Notes: a model not told the origin generated them from the sequence alone. Counted from the stretch's first letter, positions 1 through 8,829 are shown. The stretch: 64,000 nt of DNA from an uncultured Actinomycetes bacterium (GCA_937926105.1 CALANS010000141.1:3890-67889); one strand, 5' to 3'. Translations and numbers: made by a program.

Positions 1-28
1 GCAGGGAGCTAGGAATCGTCGATCGTCA

Positions 29-1177
29 TCATTGAATGCATTGTATTTCCTGGAATTCGCTCGTGGATACGTAATGCGGATAGAGTAGAACCTCACTATT
101 TGAACACGACATCGTGTGGTAGGCGCCATCCGCCGACATAACAATGTTTTTGCGACTCTGCGAGCCAAAACTCACCGCGCTACCGCTGTCAAAATGAGCG
201 TAAGTCTTTAGCGCGGTAAAGTCGATCGCGCCGATAATGGTTGGTAGCACCGACGTTTGGTAGTCCTGATTCTCAGTGATGTAGGTTGCAGTGGTTCCAG
301 TTATGGCTTCTCCAGGCATCTGGTGTGCCACGTTTATGATTAGCGTGCCAGCGACGCTTACGTGGTAGAAGGAACCATTGGTGGCCGGGTCATACCAAAC
401 AGACACCGTAACGTGTTGCCCTCCGCTAATCGTATTGGTGCGATAGTAGGCTGGCCCACAGAATGGGTTAGGCGAAGTACTGCCAGAACTTTCATCCGCC
501 CAAGTGCAAAACTCTTCCCAAAACGGATGGCCGACCTTGCTGCCGTTCAGAACACGGCTTCCGGCCTGTATGAGCACCCCGTGACCTGCCAATGTGTTCG
601 GCGTGTGATCCAACCCCAGCCAAATGCTCATACCTTGAGTGCTGCTGGTGCTGCTGATTGAGGGCTCATAGAATCCGCCCGTGACTTTCTGATAGGGCCC
701 TGCAACGTTCTCCTCGCCACCCCAGTTATAGGTTCCACCATTCGTCACTGTTTCAAGAGTCAAGGAGGTAGGCGAGACCTCCTCCTCGTCTGTGACTGGG
801 CAATACGCGGGCGGTCCCTGGTAGGCGCCAGAGTATCCATCAACTTCTGAGAGCCAAGCAGTGAGGTCTGGTTCGCTCGACGGCCGTGGAGGAAAACCCA
901 TCGCCACGAGTTCGGCATTTGATGCCGTTGTCGGGCTGAAGTCTGGCGGGGGTACTACATCTTGAAACGAACCCGATGCGTCTCCGAATGTGTAAATATA
1001 TTGACCCCAAGACCCCAATTCGACGCTGCTCGCGACGAGGGCGTCGCTGCCGTCAGCACAGATGTTCCCACCAGGATCGCTAGCGTGGGCGGGAGGCGCT
1101 AGGAGCACAGCCGCTGCAACTCCGGCAGCCCCGAGGAACGCAAGTGAGTGCCTTGTCACCGTTCGACGTGAAACCAT
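29..1177 (-). CDS. Secreted G1 (eqolisin)-like peptidase domain protein
   Basis: Protein of 382 aa. The N-terminus is Arg-rich, then a hydrophobic stretch (about residues 12-27) and an AHA-S signal-peptidase site near residue 32, so it is predicted secreted. The rest fits the peptidase G1/A4 beta-sandwich: an NWGG strand near 151, SIWLGLD at 184-190, LIQAGSR at 202-208 supplying the candidate catalytic Gln (about 204), and ATYITENQ near 297-304 supplying the candidate Glu (about 302), followed by a LP-x7-DF strand as in eqolisins. Residues 33-140 match nothing I recognise. The gene lies on the element and is less GC-rich than its chromosomal neighbours. The family call is by motif only. A non-catalytic lectin-like relative is possible. 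Confidence 0.6.
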   Translation of the reverse strand: MVSRRTVTRHSLAFLGAAGVAAAVLLAPPAHASDPGGNICADGSDALVASSVELGSWGQYIYTFGDASGSFQDVVPPPDFSPTTASNAELVAMGFPPRPSSEPDLTAWLSEVDGYSGAYQGPPAYCPVTDEEEVSPTSLTLETVTNGGTYNWGGEENVAGPYQKVTGGFYEPSISSTSSTQGMSIWLGLDHTPNTLAGHGVLIQAGSRVLNGSKVGHPFWEEFCTWADESSGSTSPNPFCGPAYYRTNTISGGQHVTVSVWYDPATNGSFYHVSVAGTLIINVAHQMPGEAITGTTATYITENQDYQTSVLPTIIGAIDFTALKTYAHFDSGSAVSFGSQSRKNIVMSADGAYHTMSCSNSEVLLYPHYVSTSEFQEIQCIQ

Positions 1178-1444
1178 TACTTCGCCTTCCGAAGAGATCC
1201 TGCGACTGCAGTCGTATCACCATCGCGCCCAGTCTGCAATAGTTGATATGGCGTGATTTGCTGCCAATGGGCAACGTGAGGCGCCCGTAGTTGCTTATCC
1301 TGGCGGTTGAGGAGTCCGCGACCGGGGGGCGCGGTGCGTCAAGGATCGCTGACCGGCATGGTCGCAGCCGCTCCTACGATCTAAGCCTCCGGCCAAGGCA
1401 AGACAACTTTCATTGAGGAATCCCTCGCCGCCTCGCCAACCGCC

Positions 1445-1847
1445 TCAGAACTCGATTCGACTCCTCAAGGCGTCGTACATACGCTCAACAGCCGGCCCGG
1501 AAAGGACGTCGACTGGGAGACCCTGCTTGAGGGCTCTTGAATTGCCTGAGGCGGTGAACGCAGCCGCGCACTCGTGAAGTAGCACTAGAACGGCTCGGGG
1601 GTCGCTCCAGGTTGCGGGGTCGCCGCGGTAGAGGTCGCAGGCGCAGTCCAGGGCGGCTTCCGGAGCGCCGGCGAAGTCGCCGGTGGGTAGCGCGGAGTCT
1701 CGGTAGCCCGTCCCTTGCTGGCAGGTAAATAGCGAAGCCCCAGCGGGCGGCGGAGCCGCCGTAGCGCAGCCACATCAAGGGCTGGGTGTCGCCATCGTGT
1801 AGCGGGCCGCAGACGTAGGCGGAGTTCGCCTGGAAGTTGACATCCAC
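1445..1847 (-). pseudogene. Frameshifted small hypothetical protein
   Basis: Reading from a GTG at 1847, one frame gives a plausible N-terminus (MDVNFQANSAYVCGPL, then LMWLRYGGSAARWGFAIYLPA). Past about 1735-1710 that frame degenerates into Arg/Pro-rich text. A second frame then continues sensibly (GYRDSALPTGDFAGAPEAAL, LDCACDLYRGDPATW) down to a TGA at 1445-1447. Joined, the two give one protein of roughly 130 aa of a type I associate with actinobacterial mobile regions, function unknown. The simplest reading is a single frameshift near 1710-1735. A sequencing error would look the same. Confidence 0.55.
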
Positions 1848-2429
1848 CCGGCCAGTTGCGGCCAGCGGTCACTGGGGCGGGCGGATGGCCGCTGCTGCAG
1901 CGAGGCCTTGGTGGATTCCGTCGGCGATGTCATGGCAGGCCATGCTGTCGGATCGGCGTGTTGGGTCGACTGGTTTGACCACCGCCGCCTCTACGTCTAC
2001 TGCGGCGATATCCCCCCAGCAGAACTAGAAGGAGACGCTACTACCGTCAACACCGAGCTCAGCAACCATCCGGGGACGGCGACTGCGTGAGTTGCGTGGA
2101 AGCCGGTGGGTGCTTGCGGAGCGGAGTTCGGACGGATACGCGCTATCGATACCACCACTGCGGGCGGCCTGACAAGGTCGATATGGAGGCAAGCGCCACA
2201 CCTTGCGCTCGTCAGTTGCTTCCGCCACATCGCGGTCGGCGGAACCGACGCTTGGACCGAAGTCGTTCCGCCGTCTTAGCCTCAATGGTCACTATCATCG
2301 GCGCCTCCGGCGAGATCCTCCGCGATGATCGTCATCAACTGCGCCGCGCCAACCAGCCACCGCCCACCACGAAACGATTCGATACTGCCCATCGCCCGCT
2401 CGTCGCACTCGGCGGTCTGAACCAGGCAT
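1848..2429. other. 582-bp stretch with no gene I can support
   Basis: Several short open frames cross this segment on both strands, the longest being 136 codons from 2087 on the plus strand. None has a convincing ribosome-binding site, consistent codon use or recognisable motif, and the longest runs antisense into the recombinase gene. The 60-codon frame from TTG 1908 to 2090 has a fairly natural amino-acid composition but no homology I recognise. It is probably decayed element DNA. Confidence 0.45.
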
Positions 2430-3854
2430 CTAGCGATTTGCTAGCTTCGCAACCGAATCACGCAGGGCGTCCTCGCCGGCGCGAACGTAGTGATTGAGGA
2501 CGGTGGTGAGCTTGTCGCCGAGGTACTGGGCGACGACCTCCCAGGATTCGCCCAGCTCGTCGTGAAACCAACTGGTCGCGGCGTGGTGCCGCAGATTGCG
2601 GTAGACGATCGTGCGTGGCCACGCGTTCTCGGGGTCGTTCTTGTCAACCCACCGCCGAACTCGATGCCACAGGTAGTTATGCAGCTCCGGTCTTAACGGA
2701 AGTCCGGTCGTGGCGTCGATGAATAGCCAGCGTTCGTCCTCTGGTGGAATCGGGTAGTTCCACCAATGAACACTTCTGTCTGGTTCCCGGGCCGCTAGGG
2801 CGGCGCGCCGCTGCCGCTCAGTTGCCTGTGCGTTGGTCACCTGTTGCAGGGACGCCTCCTGGGGGAGCCCGAGTAGGTCTTTTACGCGCGGCAGCAGTTC
2901 GCCGAGCATGAGGGATCTGGGGAGCGGGACTTCGTGGACGACGTGGTTCTTAACGGGTCCGCGGAACCCCTGTTGGTACCGAGGAACGGTCCAGCTGCCG
3001 TTGACGTGCACCAGTCCTCGGTCGAAGAAGAGATCTATGGCCCGCAGGGCGTTCTGCTCGCCGAGGCGTAGCCCGCCGAAGCCTGCAACACGTATCTTGG
3101 TGCCGAATAGGGCCGCCCTGGCCAATGGGCTGTCCGTGCCTTCTGGCCCGCACATGCGGTCGGCGGCAGCCGCCATCGCTTGAACCTGTCGGGTCTCGGG
3201 TCGCAGACTAGCATCGACGTAGTGCGTTCCCGCTCCCTGCAGCACCGAGGTTCGGCCGATATCTAGGCCGTCGAGAGGGTCGATGCTTCGATCAAGCCAG
3301 CCCAACCGCCACGCCAGGTTTCGCATCGCCGCTAGGCAGCCGCGCAGATCCTCTCGACCCCGCGCGGAGAAGACGGTATGTGATGCGTGCTTCATGACCT
3401 GCCTGCTGTGATCGACCCGCCACTTAGTGACACGAACGTGTCCGATCGTTGGGATGACGTGTGCGTTCAACCGTGACTCTCGCCCCTGAATGGTGCGCGG
3501 CGCCTTGTGCCGCTGCCGGCTGTCTTCGATGTACGCCTCGCCCAGGGCCTCGATAGTGCGGGCGGCTCGGACATCCGCGGGCGGCGGAGTCTCCCGCGCT
3601 GTATCTAGAGCGGCCTCTGCCTGTTCGAAGATCTTCCGCGCTTCTGCCTCGGTGCTCGCCCGACGTAGCACTCGCCTCCAAGGCGTGCCGTCGTCGGTCG
3701 GAGCAAAGAACATGACCTGGTAGCCGGTGCTGTGCGACGTGGGTGCGTAGAGGCGGACCCGCCAGGGACGGCCCGTTCCACTGAGCATGCGTCGCTTGCC
3801 CTGAGCGAGGAGGGTCCTAGCCTTCTTACGGGCGGTCATGCGAGGGCCTCCCAA
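2430..3854 (-). CDS. Tyrosine recombinase / phage-type integrase
   Basis: Protein of 474 aa (469 if the second Met, at 3839, is used). The N-terminal third carries an arm-type and core-binding (SAM-like) region, about residues 100-190. The catalytic domain follows, with GLRLGE (Arg about 263), a candidate catalytic Lys near 302, RNLRHH (Arg about 422, His 423/424) and LNHYV giving the Tyr nucleophile at about 456. The usual first His of the HxxR box is Asn, and the box before Tyr reads LGD instead of LGH, both tolerated in the family. It is transcribed away from the DUF255 gene, with its start about 100 bp from it, as expected for an integrase beside its attachment site. Family is certain. 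The target site is inferred. Confidence 0.92.
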   Translation of the reverse strand: MGGPRMTARKKARTLLAQGKRRMLSGTGRPWRVRLYAPTSHSTGYQVMFFAPTDDGTPWRRVLRRASTEAEARKIFEQAEAALDTARETPPPADVRAARTIEALGEAYIEDSRQRHKAPRTIQGRESRLNAHVIPTIGHVRVTKWRVDHSRQVMKHASHTVFSARGREDLRGCLAAMRNLAWRLGWLDRSIDPLDGLDIGRTSVLQGAGTHYVDASLRPETRQVQAMAAAADRMCGPEGTDSPLARAALFGTKIRVAGFGGLRLGEQNALRAIDLFFDRGLVHVNGSWTVPRYQQGFRGPVKNHVVHEVPLPRSLMLGELLPRVKDLLGLPQEASLQQVTNAQATERQRRAALAAREPDRSVHWWNYPIPPEDERWLFIDATTGLPLRPELHNYLWHRVRRWVDKNDPENAWPRTIVYRNLRHHAATSWFHDELGESWEVVAQYLGDKLTTVLNHYVRAGEDALRDSVAKLANR

Positions 3855-3901
3855 CGTGGTGTGCGGGGTATCAACGAGCCACAGGCGGTGACTCGGGGCC
3901 T

Positions 3902-3944
3902 AATGTATCACTGGAATGTATCACTTTCGTGAAAGATGATACAT
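3902..3944. repeat. Direct and inverted repeats at the recombinase / DUF255 junction
   Basis: AATGTATCACT occurs twice as a direct repeat (3902-3912 and 3915-3925, 13 bp apart). The second copy also forms the left arm of a dyad: ATGTATCA (3916-3923) is perfectly complementary to TGATACAT (3937-3944), with inner arms CTTTC/GAAAG and one unpaired base. The cluster lies between the divergent recombinase and DUF255 starts. It could be recombinase arm or core sites, or an operator controlling either gene. Confidence 0.55.
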
Positions 3945-3969
3945 CTGCCACTGATTAGGAGTGATGGCG

Positions 3970-6018
3970 ATGGCAGAGCGACTACGTAACGCTACCAGCG
4001 CATACTTGCTGCAACACAAGGATAATCCAGTCGATTGGTGGCCGTGGGGGGCGGAGGCATTTGACGAGGCTAAGCGCCGTGATACGCCGGTCTTGCTCTC
4101 CATTGGATACGCCTCGTGCCACTGGTGCCATGTGATGGCGCACGAGTCGTTTGAGGACTCCACTACCGCCGCGTTGATCAACGAGCACTTCGTGCCGATC
4201 AAAGTCGACCGGGAGGAGCGCCCGGACATCGATGCGATCTACATGTCCGCCACCCAAGCACTGACCGGGCAGGGGGGCTGGCCGATGACGGTATTCCTGA
4301 CCCCGGAAGGCGAACCCTTCTACGCCGGGACGTATTTCCCGCCGGCGCCCCGGTCCGGGCTGCCCTCGTTCGTCCAGGTGCTGACGGCGATCGCGCAGAC
4401 CTGGCGCGCCGACCCCGACGAGGTCCGTTCCGCGGCGGCCCGGATCACAGCGGCGCTGCGTTCCGGGATGGACGAGGTCCAGACGGTACCGATAGGCACC
4501 GAGCAGCTGGACCAGGTGTTCGCCGCGCTGCTGGCCCAGATTGACCGTAGCAACGGAGGTTTCGGGCGTGCCCCCAAGTTTCCACCGTCGATGACGGTGG
4601 AATTCCTACTGCGGCACCACGAACGCACCGGCTCGGCGCAGGCGTTGCAGGCCGCCACTCTCACGCTGGAGAAGATGGCCCGGGGTGGCATCTACGATCA
4701 GCTGGCCGGCGGATTCGCCCGGTACAGCGTGGACGCCACCTGGCACGTACCGCACTTTGAGAAGATGCTGGACGACAACGCGCTGCTGCTCCGGGTGTAC
4801 GCGCACCACGCCCGGCTGGCCGGGTCCGAGCTGTCGCTCCGAATCGCGCGCGAGACAGGGGATTTCCTGCTGAGCGAGCTTCGCACCGGGGACGGAGCGT
4901 TCGCAGCGTCGCTGGATGCGGACACCGCCGGGGTGGAGGGTCTGACCTACCGGTGGCCGATCGGCGCACTCATCGACGCCCTCGGCGGTGACGAGGATTC
5001 CCGCGCCACGCTTGGTGTTTTCGGGGTGGACCCCGAACGGCCGGACCCCGAGGGTGAGGTACTGCGCCTGGTGCGCGACCCCGACGACGCCGACCGGTTC
5101 GGCGTCGCGCGCAGGCGACTGTTGGAGGTGCGCCGCACCCGTCCCCAGCCGGCCCGGGACGACATCGTGGTGCTGCGCTCGAATGGGCTGGCGATCACGG
5201 CGCTGGCCGAGGCCGGCGCAGCGCTGGATCGACCGGAGTGGGTCGCGGCCGCCGAGGCTGCCGCCGACGCGTTGATCCGGCTGCACCGCGCGGACGGGCG
5301 GTGGCTCCGCAGTTCGCTGGGCGGCCGGCCCGGCCCCGGATCCGCAACCCTGGCCGACTACGCCTGCTTCGCGGCGGGGCTGCTGGCGCTGTACCAGGCG
5401 ACCGGGCAGACGGACCGGCTGCGCCTGGCCGTCGAAGTGCTCACCGAGATGCTGCAACGCTTCCGATCCTCCGACGGGGGCTGGTTCGACGCTGCGGACC
5501 CCGACGCCGATTCCACCCGCGGCGCCTCCCTCGACTCCGCCCCCAGCGACGACGGGCCCGTCATCACCAGACCGCGCGACCCCACCGACGGGGCCGCACC
5601 CTCCGGGGCATCGGCTGCCGCGGACGCGCTGCTCACGGCGTCTGCGCTGACCGGCGACGCGGAGTTCCGGCAGGCCGCCGAGCAGATCCTGGCCGGCGTC
5701 GGCTCGCTGATTCTGCGCTTTCCCCGCTCGGCCGGCTGGCATCTGTCGGTCGCCGAGGCGCTCGCGGCGGGTCCCTTGCAGGTCGCGGTGGCCGGGCCGG
5801 CGGGGGAGCCGCGAGTTCGGCTGGCCGCGTCCGCCCGGCAGCGCGCTCCCGGCGGATCGGTGATCGAGGTCGGTGATCCGGACGCGCCCGGCCGTCCGCT
5901 GCTTGCCGACCGACCCGGCGTCGACGGCCAGGCAGCCGCGTACGTGTGCCGAGGTTTCGTGTGCGACCGGCCAGTGACCGGCACCGCGGACCTCGCCGCC
6001 GCCCTGAGCCCGCACTGA
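3970..6018 (+). CDS. Thioredoxin-fold DUF255 protein (YyaL / SPATA20 family, Rv1084-like)
   Basis: Protein of 682 aa from ATG 3970. AGGAG at 3956-3960 sits 9 nt upstream of this Met. GTG 3961 and ATG 3964 are in frame but too close to it. The N-terminal thioredoxin-like domain has [20 protein letters not shown] with the CxxC-like pair CHWC, then [10 protein letters not shown] and GQGGWPMT, diagnostic of the family. An (alpha/alpha)6-barrel-like region related to sugar epimerases fills the rest. The biochemical role is not established. The homologue in M. tuberculosis precedes a hemolysin III and a Z-prenyl synthase gene, exactly as here. In the first 22 codons after the start, about half end in A or T, against almost none further on, which suggests that the integrated element rebuilt the 5' end. 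Confidence 0.9.
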   Translation: MAERLRNATSAYLLQHKDNPVDWWPWGAEAFDEAKRRDTPVLLSIGYASCHWCHVMAHESFEDSTTAALINEHFVPIKVDREERPDIDAIYMSATQALTGQGGWPMTVFLTPEGEPFYAGTYFPPAPRSGLPSFVQVLTAIAQTWRADPDEVRSAAARITAALRSGMDEVQTVPIGTEQLDQVFAALLAQIDRSNGGFGRAPKFPPSMTVEFLLRHHERTGSAQALQAATLTLEKMARGGIYDQLAGGFARYSVDATWHVPHFEKMLDDNALLLRVYAHHARLAGSELSLRIARETGDFLLSELRTGDGAFAASLDADTAGVEGLTYRWPIGALIDALGGDEDSRATLGVFGVDPERPDPEGEVLRLVRDPDDADRFGVARRRLLEVRRTRPQPARDDIVVLRSNGLAITALAEAGAALDRPEWVAAAEAAADALIRLHRADGRWLRSSLGGRPGPGSATLADYACFAAGLLALYQATGQTDRLRLAVEVLTEMLQRFRSSDGGWFDAADPDADSTRGASLDSAPSDDGPVITRPRDPTDGAAPSGASAAADALLTASALTGDAEFRQAAEQILAGVGSLILRFPRSAGWHLSVAEALAAGPLQVAVAGPAGEPRVRLAASARQRAPGGSVIEVGDPDAPGRPLLADRPGVDGQAAAYVCRGFVCDRPVTGTADLAAALSPH

Positions 6019-6178
6019 TCCTGCACCGAGCCCCACTTGGGTCGACGCTGAGTCCGGCTGGGTCTGCCCTGAGTCTGGCGTGAGTTCGGCCGTGTTCCGG
6101 TCCCGCGGACCCTGCTGACCCGATCGACTTCGCCTCGCCGGCGGGGCGCGCTACGCCCACGGCGAAACGCTGCTCCTG

Positions 6179-6202
6179 CATTACACCAGGAGCGGTGTAA
6201 TG
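6179..6202. promoter_or_regulatory. Perfect 9-bp inverted repeat, candidate operator
   Basis: CATTACACC (6179-6187) and GGTGTAATG (6194-6202) are exact inverted copies separated by 6 bp. They lie 31 bp upstream of the 6234 start in an otherwise featureless spacer. Arms and spacing are typical of a dimeric regulator such as GntR or TetR types. The regulator is unknown. Confidence 0.5.
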
Positions 6203-6233
6203 AAGTAATCAATCCACGGAGGAAGGACTCACG

Positions 6234-6797
6234 ATGAGGGGATACAGCATGGGCGCTCGGGCCAGGATGCGCGCCGCGCAGGAGGTACCCGACGCGTCGG
6301 ACGCGCCCGGTTGGTTCGCCGGCCGGTTGCCCGACGGCTGGTTCGCCGGCGCGCCGGACGTGACGGTGGATCGTGACGAGATCATCGTCGTGGGCACGCT
6401 GCCCGATCTGGATGGGGAGTTCGAGGACGCCGCGGCCCGGGCCGCCGCCGAGGAGGGTCGGATCTCCCGGTTCCGCGAGCAGACCCGGGACGAGCGGATC
6501 GACATCGCGCGGCAGGCCCAGCATCGCTACGGCCGGGAGATCTCCTGGGGCGCGCAACTCGGCGGCACCCGGGCGCTGTTCACCACGGTCTCGGCGCCGG
6601 TGATGACCAGGCTGCGCCAACCCGAACGCCAGGTGCTGGACACCCTGGTCGAGTCGGGGGTGGCCCGGTCCCGTGCGGACGCATTGGCCTGGGCGGTGCG
6701 GCTGGTCGGCGACCACGCCGACGGCTGGCTGGCCGATCTGCGCGAGGCCATGCAGGAGGTCGGTCGGCTGCGCGCCCAGGGCCCGGATCTGAGCTGA
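6234..6797 (+). CDS. Conserved unknown with RHH-like C-terminus
   Basis: Protein of 187 aa. A strong GGAGGAAGG (6219-6227) precedes ATG 6234. A second Met at 6249 is less well placed. The N-terminal part has a duplicated W-F-A-G motif (APGWFAGRLPDGWFAG) followed by DEIIVVGTLPDL. The centre is rich in acidic and Arg residues. The C-terminal 60 residues (RQPERQVLDTLVESGVARSRADALAWAVRLV) have the strand-helix-helix pattern of ribbon-helix-helix antitoxin/CopG proteins. I know of no assigned function. A DNA-binding or RHH-dimer role is inferred. The palindrome at 6179-6202 could be its own operator. Confidence 0.7.
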   Translation: MRGYSMGARARMRAAQEVPDASDAPGWFAGRLPDGWFAGAPDVTVDRDEIIVVGTLPDLDGEFEDAAARAAAEEGRISRFREQTRDERIDIARQAQHRYGREISWGAQLGGTRALFTTVSAPVMTRLRQPERQVLDTLVESGVARSRADALAWAVRLVGDHADGWLADLREAMQEVGRLRAQGPDLS

Positions 6798-6858
6798 ACT
6801 CCGTCCGCATCGTCACCCCTACACCCGGCTCCGCACTCACCGGGGGCTGCCGCTGATC

Positions 6859-6901
6859 AACTCGGCTGGTCTGTGACGGGAGTGACGGATGTAGCCGAGT
6901 T
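6859..6901. terminator. Candidate bidirectional hairpin between convergent genes
   Basis: AACTCGGCT (6859-6867) and AGCCGAGTT (6893-6901) are perfect inverted copies around a 25-nt loop. They lie between the end of the 187-aa gene and the end of the hemolysin III gene. There is no U-tract, which is common for high-GC actinobacterial terminators. Confidence 0.4.
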
Positions 6902-6951
6902 CGGACGCGACGGGCGGGTTGATCAGCGCGGCCGGGGTAGCGCGAGCGGGG

Positions 6952-7656
6952 TCAGTACAGCACCAGCCAGATCGCGATGCAGTGGCAGATCGCGGCGGCC
7001 GACACGCAGGCGTGGAAGTACTCGTGGTACCCGAAGGTGGCCGGCCAGCCTCGGGGTCGGCGAGTCGCGTAGAACACGGCGCCGACCGTGTACAGCGCGC
7101 CACCGACCAGCAGGAGCACCAGTGCAGCCACCCCGCCACCGCGCAGCAGGTCGGGGATGACGAAGGCCGCCACCCAGCCCAACGCCAGGTAGACCGGCAC
7201 CCCCAGCCAGCGCGGCGCGGCCGGCCAGCACATCTTCAGCGCCACCCCGGCGGCCGCGCCCGACCAGACCACCGCCAGCACCACGGTGCGCGCGGGTTGT
7301 GGGAGGGTCAGCACCGCGAATGGGGTGTAAGTGCCGGCGATGAACACGAAGATCATTGAGTGGTCGGCGCGCTTCATCCAGGTCCGGGCGCGGGTGGTGG
7401 TCCAGGTGTGCCGGTGGTAGGTGGCGCTGACGGTGAACAGTCCCACCACCGTCGCGGCGTAGATCGCGCAGGCCGCCGCGGCGGCGCCGCTGACCGTGGT
7501 CGCCGCCAGCACGATCAGCGTGATGCCCACAGCCCCGGCGACGGTCGCCGAGTACAGGTGGATCCAGCCCCGGGCGCGCGGCTTGACCAGTGGCGGATCG
7601 AGGGTGCGCGGCAGCGTCGCCGAAACAGGGGAGGTCACCGGTCCATCGTGGACCAT
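6952..7656 (-). CDS. Hemolysin III family (PAQR) membrane protein
   Basis: About 234 aa from ATG 7656. The frame is open to 7776, but the extra residues are Arg-rich and unlike the family, and GTG 7638 is also possible. Seven hydrophobic segments follow KPRARGWIHLYSA. Family marks are SATYHRHTWT (the Ser-x3-His motif), RADHSMIFVFIAGTYTPF and a late HEYFHACV, which supply the His/Asp metal ligands of the PAQR/hydrolase superfamily. It is probably an inner-membrane protein in lipid or ceramidase-like chemistry. The haemolytic name is historical. It corresponds in position and strand to Rv1085c, beside the Z-prenyl synthase gene. Confidence 0.88.
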   Translation of the reverse strand: MVHDGPVTSPVSATLPRTLDPPLVKPRARGWIHLYSATVAGAVGITLIVLAATTVSGAAAAACAIYAATVVGLFTVSATYHRHTWTTTRARTWMKRADHSMIFVFIAGTYTPFAVLTLPQPARTVVLAVVWSGAAAGVALKMCWPAAPRWLGVPVYLALGWVAAFVIPDLLRGGGVAALVLLLVGGALYTVGAVFYATRRPRGWPATFGYHEYFHACVSAAAICHCIAIWLVLY

Positions 7657-7813
7657 CGGGGCGCGATTGCGCCCGCGCCGGAGCCATGAATTTCGTGAGC
7701 TTGCCCGCACCGGGCGTTGCCGCCCTCGGTCCGCTCGGGTGCCCCGCCTGACGAAATGGCGCCATTTCAGACTCACAAGCGGGCGGCGCTGGCCCGGCAG
7801 TACTGTCGGATCC

Positions 7814-8581
7814 GTGCGGATGCCAGCGGTCGCCTATCGGCTTTACGAGCGGCGGCTGGTGCGCCACCTGGCCGGGGCTGCCGTGCCGCATCACGTCGGG
7901 GTGATGCTGGATGGCAACCGCCGGTGGGCCCGTAAGGAGGGCCTGGCCAGCCCCGCCGAGGGCCACCGGGCCGGAGCCGCGCACATCGCCGACCTGCTGG
8001 GCTGGTGTCGCGGGCTGGGCGTCGGCATGGTCACGCTGTGGCTGCTGTCCACCGACAATTTGCGCCGTGAGTCCGGCGAGGTCACCTCGCTGCTGGACAT
8101 CATCGCCGATGTGGTGGACGACCTCGCGGCACCGGGGCAACCGTGGAAGCTGCGCATCGTCGGGTCGATGGATGTGCTGCCCGAGGAGTTGGCGACCCGG
8201 CTGGCCGCGGCCGAGCTGCGCACCGCCGACCGGCTGGGACTCGAGGTGAACATCGCGGTCGGCTACGGCGGGCGGCAGGAGATTGCCGACGCCGTGCGTT
8301 CGCTGCTGCAGGCCAAGGCCGACGCCGGGGTCAGCCTGCAGCAGATCATCGACGGCCTGGACGTGGACGGCATCGCCGAGCACCTGTACACCTCGGGCCA
8401 GCCCGACCCCGATCTGGTGATCCGCACCTCCGGGGAGCAGCGACTGTCCGGGTTCCTGCTCTGGCAGAGCGTGCACTCGGAGTTCTGGTTCTGCGATGCG
8501 TACTGGCCGGACTTTCGGCGGGTGGACTTTCTGCGGGCGCTGCGCGACTACGCGGCGCGCAATCGCCGGTTCGGGGAGTAG
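7814..8581 (+). CDS. Short-chain (Z)-isoprenyl diphosphate synthase
   Basis: 255 aa from GTG 7814 (ATG 7820 is the alternative). The frame is open further upstream, but homologous sequence begins at about YRLYERRLVRHL. This is a cis-prenyltransferase: GVMLDGNRRWARK holds the catalytic Asp, WLLSTDNLRR and NIAVGYGGRQEI are family strands, and the C-terminal PDLVIRTSGEQRLSGFLLWQ plus SEFWFCDAYWPDF bind diphosphate and complete the dimer. It condenses isopentenyl diphosphate with an allylic primer. In mycobacteria the Rv1086 orthologue makes (Z,E)-farnesyl diphosphate as primer for decaprenyl phosphate, the carrier lipid of cell-wall arabinogalactan. Chain length here is inferred from synteny with hemolysin III. 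Confidence 0.92.
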   Translation: MRMPAVAYRLYERRLVRHLAGAAVPHHVGVMLDGNRRWARKEGLASPAEGHRAGAAHIADLLGWCRGLGVGMVTLWLLSTDNLRRESGEVTSLLDIIADVVDDLAAPGQPWKLRIVGSMDVLPEELATRLAAAELRTADRLGLEVNIAVGYGGRQEIADAVRSLLQAKADAGVSLQQIIDGLDVDGIAEHLYTSGQPDPDLVIRTSGEQRLSGFLLWQSVHSEFWFCDAYWPDFRRVDFLRALRDYAARNRRFGE

Positions 8582-8602
8582 CGCCCGCTCAGGGGGCGAT
8601 GG

Positions 8603-8664
8603 TCGCGGATCTCGGACATGCTCTTCGGCGGCATCGGGGTCGAAACCGTGTCGGAGATCCGCGA
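8603..8664. terminator. Bidirectional terminator-like stem-loop
   Basis: TCGCGGATCTC (8603-8613) and GAGATCCGCGA (8654-8664) are perfect 11-bp inverted copies, extendable past one mismatch by GACA/TGTC. They sit in the 248-bp gap between convergent genes and are the only clear structure in that gap. Confidence 0.55.
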
Positions 8665-8829
8665 ACATCGGTGACGATGTCACGGGCCGCGCGCCGCCGG
8701 GAGCGGGACAGGTATGCGTTCTGCACCGCACGGCCCTCGTGGGGCACTCCCGCTCGTTCGGTGGCGCCATCAGCATGCCCACACCGGTACAGACGCCGTG
8801 ACCCGGGCATTCCGCTGCGCGGGCCGGTG

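Larger units (their letters stand above)
1..3969. mobile_element. Right-hand part of an integrated element (left end outside window)
   Basis: This stretch carries a tyrosine recombinase, a secreted protease-like gene and a frameshifted ORF. Its codons use many more A/T third positions than the chromosome to the right. From 3970 onward the gene order matches the Mycobacteriales Rv1084-Rv1112 backbone, so the boundary lies at or just inside the start of the DUF255 gene. The left boundary and att sites cannot be seen. No conjugation or replication genes are present in the visible part. That this is an integrated element is inferred from the recombinase at a composition break. Confidence 0.6.

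Noticed and set aside
2087..2497. 136-codon plus-strand ORF left of the recombinase
   Set aside because: Runs into the recombinase gene on the other strand, no ribosome-binding site and no recognisable sequence.
1..3969. tRNA gene as integration target
   Set aside because: I found no cloverleaf-like sequence with a TTCGA loop near the recombinase; the neighbouring target appears to be a protein gene.
4606..6036. 476-codon minus-strand open frame
   Set aside because: Lies wholly antisense to the DUF255 gene; its residues are Gly/Arg/Gln-rich with no family motif.
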